From NCBI GenBank assembly GCA_002504435.1, contig DAQP01000037.1:1-5959 (forward strand): a stretch of DNA of 5,959 bases. Reading direction: 5' to 3'. Below the pieces are notes generated by a model. It was given only the letters and a program-made list of their open reading frames with translations, was not told where the DNA came from and made no database searches. Shown here in pieces: positions 1 to 5,132 of this stretch; within the stretch, counting starts at the first letter, position 1; each line of letters starts with the position of its first letter. The DNA is from Euryarchaeota archaeon UBA438. Its GTDB lineage: Archaea; Thermoplasmatota; Poseidoniia; Poseidoniales; Thalassarchaeaceae. The position numbers were made by a program, and so were the translations under genes.

Positions 1-2
1 TG

Positions 3-533
3 GACGCCTTGGTTATCGACTTCCCTCCCGGAACAGGTGATGAGCCACTAACTGTAAGTCAGACTTTGCCAAACTTGGATGGTGTGGTAATAGTGACAAC
101 ACCGCAAGAAGTCGCACTTCTGGATAGCAGGAAATCGATTAATTTCGCCAAGACAATCAATGTTCCAGTATTGGGCGTAGTTGAGAATATGAGTGGATAT
201 ACGATTTCAGGCACAGGTCCAGCCGGCTCCGAGATTTCGGTCGCTGGGCCGAATGGAGTTCCTTTGAAGGCCAGAGTAACCGAAGAAGGAAAGTGGGAAG
301 TCAAGCTCGACCTTTTCAAATCAGGCGGCGGTGAATCGTCGGCGATTGACTTGCAGGTTCCATTTTTGGGGGCATTACCCTTTGATCCGGGCGTCGTCAG
401 AGGTGGAGATGACGGCGTCCATAGAATTGTTGCAGATCCCGATGGAGAAACTGCGAATGCGTTTGACTTGGTCGTCGAGGAGATCCTGGAACAACTCAAC
501 AACAGCACCCCCCCCGATGTCAAGATAACCTGA
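3..533 (+). CDS. Mrp/ApbC/NBP35-family P-loop ATPase, C-terminal part (5' truncated), without the CxxC motif
   Basis: The frame is already open at the first base (first full codon Asp, 3-5), so the P-loop half lies outside the window. The visible part starts with the family's Walker B/switch segment (DALVIDFPPGTGDEPLT). It continues with the strand VVIVTTPQEVALLDSRK and then GVVENMSGY (174-200), all typical of Mrp/ApbC/NBP35 ATPases, cytosolic iron-sulfur cluster carriers or scaffolds. Family members normally follow ENMS with a CxxC pair that holds a bridging 4Fe-4S cluster. Here there is no cysteine anywhere in the visible protein, and about 40 residues (201-320) stand in that place. The family pattern resumes at SGGG and runs through VPFLGALPFDPGVVRGGDDG and IVADPDGETANAF. 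The C-terminus is short, and an 8-C run lies 15 bases before the stop. ATPase family membership is secure. A canonical cluster-carrier role is doubtful because the cluster ligands are missing. Confidence 0.9.
   Translation, partial: DALVIDFPPGTGDEPLTVSQTLPNLDGVVIVTTPQEVALLDSRKSINFAKTINVPVLGVVENMSGYTISGTGPAGSEISVAGPNGVPLKARVTEEGKWEVKLDLFKSGGGESSAIDLQVPFLGALPFDPGVVRGGDDGVHRIVADPDGETANAFDLVVEEILEQLNNSTPPDVKIT
201..320 (+). other. Ig-like beta motif inserted in the Mrp-type ATPase at the CxxC position
   Basis: These 40 codons encode a segment with the rhythm ISGTGPAGSEISVAGPNG...KARVTEEGKWEVKL. It resembles the repeating core of bacterial/archaeal Ig-like surface domains (pattern: SGT..PG..V.V....G.....V...G.W...L). 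Flanking Mrp sequence is intact on both sides, so this is an in-frame replacement of the usual loop of about 15 residues and not a frameshift. It is shorter than a full Ig-like domain of about 80 residues, so it may be a beta hairpin or mini-sheet that only resembles one. The resemblance is judged by eye. Confidence 0.55.
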
Positions 534-595
534 TTTCTTGAATATCCCACAGGGGTCGACTTCATTGAGGACCCTTATCCCCGGGCATATTGGAA

Positions 596-2704
596 ATGGC
601 AGTAGGCAGTGGTATTTACATCACCTGGATTACAGGGGCGATACTTCTCAGTATAGCGATGATGCCGCTGTTCAAACCCTCCTATGCAAAAATAAACGCA
701 GAGGGCTTCGTAGATATGTTCAGGAGATACTGGGCACACATGTTTGTTGTGTTCTCGGTATACCTCTGGAAAGACCTCCTTGATGGCCTCGACAGGATTC
801 TTATGGCCAACACCCAACTAGATATGACCCCATATGTGTATGCAGTAGAAGGGGATATAGTACTCTGGATCCAAGAAGCATTCAGGAGCCCATTGCTAGA
901 CTTCACAATGACACACTTCTACGTCATGGGCTTCATGACCGCAACCTTTGCATCTTTCCTCTATCCAATCTACTTTGATGATCGGCATATGGCAGATAGG
1001 GTATCTCTGTCCATGTTCTGGGTCTACGTACTTGCTATCCCATTCTTCCTTTTCTTCAATGTGAGGGTTACAGGAGACCACATTCCTGCCATGGAAACCA
1101 TAGCTTATGATCTAACGCCGGAGATTCACAATTGGTTCACCCGGATCGACCCATTCACAAATGGAATGCCAAGCCTTCACATCGGACTACCACTAGCCAT
1201 TTGGCTAACAATGGGCAGATGGGACGAGGACGGCCGCTGGAACAAGTACAGAACCATCCTATTCGCCTTCATTTCCTTAACCGCTTTCTCGATAATCTAT
1301 CTGGGAATCCACTGGTTTGCAGATATAATTGGCGGAATGATGGTAGCAATTCTCGCAGTCGAAGTTACAGACAGAACCCATTCTAGCATTTGGAAGGTTG
1401 CCGATGAGAGAATTTTCACCAGAAGACTGGCTCGACTTCTAGAGGACCCTTCTGGATTCTTGAGAAAAGCGACCTCAGAAATTAGGGATTTTATCAGGCC
1501 ATTCAAGGAGCCAAGCAAGAAACAGACCAGCCTCTTCATCGCACTACTCCTTTCATCAACGGGAACAGTTCTTCTCTGGGACGCAACTCACCAGGACTTC
1601 CCGGTCGAGGGAGTGGAGTGGCCAAAGTCAGCAGGAGGATCAGACGGATGGCTTGTTGGAGTGGAGGTAGACCCCGTTTTAGATGGAATCGACGATGTAG
1701 AGGTCACTGCATGGAATGTTAGCGACGAGGAGAGCTACAAACTGGTAGGAGATCCTTGGAGTGAGCCTCCCTCGGTGGAGGTTTCAGGCTCCTTCCTAGT
1801 GCTTTCCAATGAGCATAGGATAGACTTCTACAACCTGGAAAGCAGCGAACAGGACCCATTCTCCCCTATATTCTCCAGAACCGAGCAACTCTCGATTTTG
1901 TCTTGCGACATAGGAGAGGATGAAGTTGGAAGCCCCTTGGTGGTTATGCTGACTAATAATTCTGTATTTACATTGGATATGGGCCAAGTAATCACTGAAT
2001 TTTCAGAAATAGAACGTCTCTCGGACATAGTAGAGGTTTCTGGAAACCTGATTGCTTGGTCTATGTCTAACTCAACAACCCCCACCATCGCAATATCCTC
2101 ATTTTCCAATCCTCTCTCGACAAGCACAATCTCCCTAAACGTCCAAGCAGACGAGGCCGATGACCAGTTCCTCTCAGATTCTTCTGATACCCCTGTAGTC
2201 TACGATGGGGCCTCAGTTGTCGAGATTGCCATGGACAGCAAATCCATTGTCGCTGTAGTCGATGTTGGGCCGGTAAATAGGACAGTTTTCGTGGACATAG
2301 CAACAGGGGAGCAAATCATGCTTTCAACTCCAATATGGGAGTCATCCTCTCCAAGCGTAGACCACGGATTTGTAGCATTCCTCCAAATCCCCAGATTCGA
2401 TCCCTCGGGGGGGTCCGGAGAGGGAACAGAACCGAATCAAGTATACCTCTACGAGATTTCAGCCAATCAGACCAGACAAATCTCCTTCGATGAAGAAAAG
2501 ACACACTCTAGCCCACACATCCTACTTGGCGGAATAGGTTGGATTGTCACGGACTCCGAAGGATCTTCAGAGCTAAATTGGCATGACTTGGAGGAAACCT
2601 TCGAGCCATACTCTTCAGTACTGCTGCAAGTTTCCACGGTACTACTGATTCCACTGCTCTTCATCTGGGCCAGCCAGAATCAGTCGGAAAAGAGGGAAGA
2701 ATAG
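596..2704 (+). CDS. PAP2/Aur1-like membrane phosphatase or phosphotransferase fused to an extracytoplasmic beta-propeller
   Basis: Predicted polytopic membrane protein of 702 residues from ATG 596; TTG 590 would add two residues, and the frame is closed by a stop at 566-568. Hydrophobic segments lie at about 6-26, 46-62, 100-127, 136-156, 195-206, 219-257, 311-328 and 674-691. PAP2-type motifs are present: PSLH at 192-195 and HWFAD at 239-243 (His239 and Asp243 of the HX3D motif), so the active site should face outward and act on a lipid or isoprenoid phosphate or transfer a phospho-head group. The KX6RP motif is not clear. The Arg of SRX5HX3D reads Ile, closer to Aur1/PAP2_3 proteins. Residues 258-310 are rich in Lys/Arg and probably cytoplasmic. 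Residues 329-673 show about seven blade-like beta repeats, such as VEVSGNLIAW and SSPHILLGGIGWIV, typical of TolB/WD-like propellers. A last helix and a KREE tail close the protein. The substrate is unknown. The gene starts 62 bases after the Mrp gene and no convincing promoter was seen. Confidence 0.82.
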   Translation: MAVGSGIYITWITGAILLSIAMMPLFKPSYAKINAEGFVDMFRRYWAHMFVVFSVYLWKDLLDGLDRILMANTQLDMTPYVYAVEGDIVLWIQEAFRSPLLDFTMTHFYVMGFMTATFASFLYPIYFDDRHMADRVSLSMFWVYVLAIPFFLFFNVRVTGDHIPAMETIAYDLTPEIHNWFTRIDPFTNGMPSLHIGLPLAIWLTMGRWDEDGRWNKYRTILFAFISLTAFSIIYLGIHWFADIIGGMMVAILAVEVTDRTHSSIWKVADERIFTRRLARLLEDPSGFLRKATSEIRDFIRPFKEPSKKQTSLFIALLLSSTGTVLLWDATHQDFPVEGVEWPKSAGGSDGWLVGVEVDPVLDGIDDVEVTAWNVSDEESYKLVGDPWSEPPSVEVSGSFLVLSNEHRIDFYNLESSEQDPFSPIFSRTEQLSILSCDIGEDEVGSPLVVMLTNNSVFTLDMGQVITEFSEIERLSDIVEVSGNLIAWSMSNSTTPTIAISSFSNPLSTSTISLNVQADEADDQFLSDSSDTPVVYDGASVVEIAMDSKSIVAVVDVGPVNRTVFVDIATGEQIMLSTPIWESSSPSVDHGFVAFLQIPRFDPSGGSGEGTEPNQVYLYEISANQTRQISFDEEKTHSSPHILLGGIGWIVTDSEGSSELNWHDLEETFEPYSSVLLQVSTVLLIPLLFIWASQNQSEKREE

Positions 2705-3796
2705 CTACTCAGCTAGCCTGAACATCTCTTCGAGATTACGCTGGGCACGATCAATAATCTCCGGGGCTATCTCTATGATCTGATCTTCTGTTGGGTCTTT
2801 CAATGCCTGTAGTATGTCCTCCAAGTGCGTGGCTTTCATGTGCCTGCACATTACACAGGCCCCAAACAAGTTCAACTCTTCTTCAGACTCCGCCAACACT
2901 CGTTCTGCTGTTCCACACTCAGTGATTAGCATGACATCAGGACGTCCCTCCGAACCGAGTCTTAGGGCCTCCTCTATCAGCTTCTCAGATGACCCGACAA
3001 AATCCGCCTCTTCCAGAACATCGGCCCCACACTCGGGGTGAGCTAGCACTGCTAGCTCGCTTCCAACCTGTTTCCTCCAATTCCTCACTTTCTCTCCTGT
3101 GAAAACAGCGTGAACCTCGCATTCGCCGTCAAAAACGATCACTTCCTTCTTGCCCTCAAGCGCCTTCTGCAAATGCGCGCCCATGAACCTATCCGGAACA
3201 AAGATTAGACGATCTCCAGGCAACCTCTCGCATATTCGTAGGTAATTGCTGCTAGTCACACTTACGTCACACTCAGCCTTTACCGCTGCTGTTGTGTTGA
3301 TGTAGCAAGCCACTGGGACCCCCGGATATTGTTCTCGCAAATCTATTACGTCCTGCGCCGTGATCCCATCCGAAAGACTGCATCCTGCCTCAGGAGATGG
3401 ATGGATCACAGTTTTATGGGGGCTCACGATTTTCGCAGTCTCCGCCATGAATCTCACACTAGAGAACAGAATGGTCTGCTGCGGCGCATCACGTGCGGCC
3501 TTGGAAAGTGTGTATGAGTCAGCGACCTCGTCAGCAACACCGTAGATGATATCGGGCGTCTGGTACGTATGGGCAATCAGGAATACATCCTTCTCTTCCT
3601 TCAGTCTGTTGATTTCTAACGTTAAAGGGGCAATGTTCAGGCAAGCGCTCAATGGCCATCTCTGATGCTGTTTGATAGCTCGTTGCAACCGCATGGCTTC
3701 TTCTTGAATTTCTTCTGCTGTGAATATAGACGAATCTACTCGAGAGTTCGGGAGTGGTATAGCCGGCAGGGGCAGACTCATCCAATTTTGCGTCAT
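2705..3796 (-). CDS. nadA: Quinolinate synthase NadA (4Fe-4S enzyme of NAD biosynthesis)
   Basis: Cytosolic enzyme that condenses iminoaspartate with dihydroxyacetone phosphate to quinolinate, the de novo NAD precursor. From ATG 3796 it has 363 residues. Three cluster cysteines sit in family contexts: Cys139 (EAGCSL), Cys256 (HPECGAD) and Cys317 (MCRHMK). Other family motifs are AHTYQ (His76, Tyr78), ADS (Ser94), RFMAETAK, CYINTTAAVKAE (Tyr165, Asn167), VTSSN, VPDRFMG, GECEVH and ITECGT. About 55 residues precede the usual core start, longer than minimal NadA but similar in kind to the N-terminal extension of E. coli NadA. Two small departures from the common consensus are AHTYQ for AHNYQ and ADS for GDS. 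TTG 3802 and ATG 3781 are alternative starts, and no clear Shine-Dalgarno decides between them. The gene is convergent with the PAP2 gene and divergent from bud32. No nadB, nadC or aspartate dehydrogenase gene is visible, so the iminoaspartate source is encoded elsewhere. Confidence 0.95.
   Translation of the reverse strand: MTQNWMSLPLPAIPLPNSRVDSSIFTAEEIQEEAMRLQRAIKQHQRWPLSACLNIAPLTLEINRLKEEKDVFLIAHTYQTPDIIYGVADEVADSYTLSKAARDAPQQTILFSSVRFMAETAKIVSPHKTVIHPSPEAGCSLSDGITAQDVIDLREQYPGVPVACYINTTAAVKAECDVSVTSSNYLRICERLPGDRLIFVPDRFMGAHLQKALEGKKEVIVFDGECEVHAVFTGEKVRNWRKQVGSELAVLAHPECGADVLEEADFVGSSEKLIEEALRLGSEGRPDVMLITECGTAERVLAESEEELNLFGACVMCRHMKATHLEDILQALKDPTEDQIIEIAPEIIDRAQRNLEEMFRLAE
3040..3058. 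repeat. Perfect 9-base inverted repeat with a 1-base centre inside nadA
   Basis: GAGCTAGCA, then C, then TGCTAGCTC: both arms match exactly as reverse complements. It lies in the nadA coding sequence for ELAVLA, just before the HPEC cluster-ligand motif (Cys256). The repeated Leu-Ala codons (cta gca, cta gct) produce much of the symmetry, so it may be incidental. A hairpin would need to open the central pairs. Confidence 0.6.
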
Positions 3797-3869
3797 GTGC
3801 AACCGCTTTCAAGGTATGCGGCCTCCCGGAGTCATGGCCGGAGCGTCGTACAGCCCATGGTCCTTCGAA

Positions 3870-4499
3870 ATGAAGGTACACGAGGGGGCCGAAGCAATAG
3901 TGTCCAAGGGAGAGTGGCTCGGCAAATCAGCAATGATGAAGTTACGTAAGCCAAAGGGCTACAGGCATCCCGATCTGGATGCCAGACTAACAAAGAGTAG
4001 GATGGCCGTGGAGGCAAGAGCACTATCCCTATTGCAGAAGAGGAATTTCCCATCCCCCTCTTTGCTCCACGTCGATCAACAAGAATCGATGATTATTATT
4101 TCAGAAATAGAGGGATCCCCACTATTCGAGGAGATGGTGAATGGAAAAATGGAGCAAGGCACCCTTTCCAGAGTAGGAGAAACTATCCGTAGGATGCACG
4201 AGAATGGAGTTTCCCACGGGGACCTTACCACTCACAACATCATGGTTGACGATGATGGAGTTGTTTTCCTAATCGACTTTGGTCTGGCAAAAATTTCTCC
4301 CGAGCTCGAAAGCCTCGGACAGGACCTCCAAGTCCTCAATGAATGTCTGACGGCCAGTCACTCGGACTACCCCGGGGCTATGGAGGAGGTCGTAGGGGGC
4401 TACTCGTCTTCCAGTAGAAGTGTTCTCGATGTGCCCGAATCAAGCGAGGTCACGAGGCGCTTCGACGAAATTCGTAACAGGGTTAGGTACCTGGGGTAG
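3870..4499 (+). CDS. bud32: Bud32 (PRPK-type) atypical kinase/ATPase of the KEOPS complex
   Basis: Small Rio/PRPK-like kinase that partners Kae1 in KEOPS for N6-threonylcarbamoyladenosine (t6A) formation on tRNAs reading ANN codons. From ATG 3870 it has 209 residues, the normal archaeal size, and begins MKVHEGAEA, where Bud32 proteins normally begin. The ATP-site lysine is probably Lys24 in MMKLRKPKGYRHPDLD, followed by RMAVEARAL (Glu48). The catalytic loop is HGDLTTHN (Asp118, Asn123), where most relatives have HGDLTTSN. The metal-binding motif is LIDFGLA (Asp136), and Asp152 lies in LGQDLQVL. Many archaea fuse Bud32 to Kae1; here it stands alone, since its upstream neighbour is nadA on the other strand. 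ATG 3834 would add 12 residues and has GGAG only 2 bases upstream, too close for an ordinary Shine-Dalgarno. The open frame extends back to 3720, but that would run into nadA and is not family-like. It lies 4 bases ahead of the pyrophosphatase gene. Confidence 0.95.
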   Translation: MKVHEGAEAIVSKGEWLGKSAMMKLRKPKGYRHPDLDARLTKSRMAVEARALSLLQKRNFPSPSLLHVDQQESMIIISEIEGSPLFEEMVNGKMEQGTLSRVGETIRRMHENGVSHGDLTTHNIMVDDDGVVFLIDFGLAKISPELESLGQDLQVLNECLTASHSDYPGAMEEVVGGYSSSSRSVLDVPESSEVTRRFDEIRNRVRYLG

Positions 4500-4503
4500 T
4501 GAA

Positions 4504-5097
4504 ATGAGGATTATCTTCGTGACGAGCAACAGGGGCAAGGTATCGGAGGCGAGAGGGATTTTCGCCCCATTGGGGCATGCAGTGGAGCAATTCCTGAAAG
4601 ATGGTCTCACACCAGAATTCTCGGAACCACAATCTGACGGAATAGAGGAAGTCACAATTTCGAAGATGGAACAGGCCCTAATGATGGTGGGGAGGGAGGT
4701 TGACGAGAATTCCGCATTGTTGGTTGAGGACGCCGGGCTTTTCATCGACTCGCTAGGCGGCTTCCCCGGACCCTACTCTTCATATGTCGAGGAAAAGATA
4801 GGGCTGGATGGAATTCTGAGTATAATGAATGGAGAGGAGAACCGGTATGCCGAGTTCCGAGCAGTCATCGCCTTCCACTACTTGGGTCAGACCCATATTT
4901 TCAGAGGCAAGTGTGAAGGCTCGATAGATGTCGAGAAGAAAGGCGAGGGTGGATTTGGATACGATCCAATATTCGTACCATCCGACTCAGACGGGCGAAC
5001 TTGCGCAGAGTTGACGGCAGAAGAGAAGTCTTCGATCTCGCACCGGGGGATGGCCTTGAATAAGCTGTTAGAATTTCTAGCGCCCCCGTCAATGTGA
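4504..5097 (+). CDS. rdgB: XTP/dITP pyrophosphatase (RdgB/HAM1/ITPA family)
   Basis: Cytosolic house-cleaning enzyme that hydrolyses deaminated purine nucleotides (ITP, dITP, XTP) to monophosphate and pyrophosphate, keeping them out of DNA and RNA. It has 197 residues from ATG 4504, the family's usual length. Motifs in order are TSNRGK (7-12, phosphate-binding Lys12), VEDAGLFID (74-82, catalytic-site Glu75/Asp76), GFPGPYSSYV (86-95, archaeal/eukaryal type, unlike the PGVYSARY form usual in bacteria), AEFRAVIAF (116-124), GFGYDPIF (150-157), AEL (168-170), EEK and SHR (179-181). An upstream in-frame ATG at 4420 lies inside bud32 and adds residues without family character, so 4504 is chosen. 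The gene starts 4 bases after the bud32 stop, so the two are almost certainly co-transcribed. Its own stop (5095-5097) overlaps a GTG of the next gene's frame in a GTGA arrangement. Confidence 0.96.
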   Translation: MRIIFVTSNRGKVSEARGIFAPLGHAVEQFLKDGLTPEFSEPQSDGIEEVTISKMEQALMMVGREVDENSALLVEDAGLFIDSLGGFPGPYSSYVEEKIGLDGILSIMNGEENRYAEFRAVIAFHYLGQTHIFRGKCEGSIDVEKKGEGGFGYDPIFVPSDSDGRTCAELTAEEKSSISHRGMALNKLLEFLAPPSM

Positions 5098-5123
5098 AGG
5101 CTCACCCCCTCCTCTCAGGTGCC

Positions 5124-5127
5124 GGAG
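5124..5127 (+). promoter_or_regulatory. Probable Shine-Dalgarno for the unknown membrane protein
   Basis: GGAG with a 5-base spacer before GTG 5133. It decides the start choice in favour of 5133 over ATG 5151, which has only pyrimidine-rich sequence in front, and over GTG 5094, which has no purine-rich site but has the GTGA overlap typical of translational coupling. Confidence 0.4.
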
Positions 5128-5132
5128 ATAAC

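Noticed and set aside
59..565. Antisense open frame of 168 codons over the Mrp-type gene
   Set aside because: The + strand carries clear Mrp family motifs throughout; the antisense product is low-complexity Ser/Thr/Pro.
534..595. Possible promoter or terminator between the Mrp-type and PAP2 genes
   Set aside because: A weak GAATAT and a short T-rich patch are present, but neither is distinct enough to call, and co-transcription is equally possible.
538..783. Short + strand frame overlapping the start of the PAP2 gene
   Set aside because: It overlaps the real gene in another frame and shows no family features.
1828..2303. Antisense frames of 78-99 codons under the propeller region
   Set aside because: They are shadows of a long, coherent + strand beta-repeat coding region.
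2407..2413. Run of seven G in the PAP2-propeller gene as a frameshift site
   Set aside because: The frame stays open with blade-like sequence on both sides; the run encodes a Gly-rich loop (DPSGGSGEG).
3720..3869. Upstream extension of bud32 by 50 codons
   Set aside because: It would overlap the nadA 5' end on the other strand, and its sequence is the reverse reading of the NadA N-terminus. Bud32 proteins start close to the GAEA motif.
4420..4503. Upstream extension of rdgB by 28 codons
   Set aside because: It lies within bud32 coding sequence and adds residues before MRIIFVTSN, which is the normal family start.
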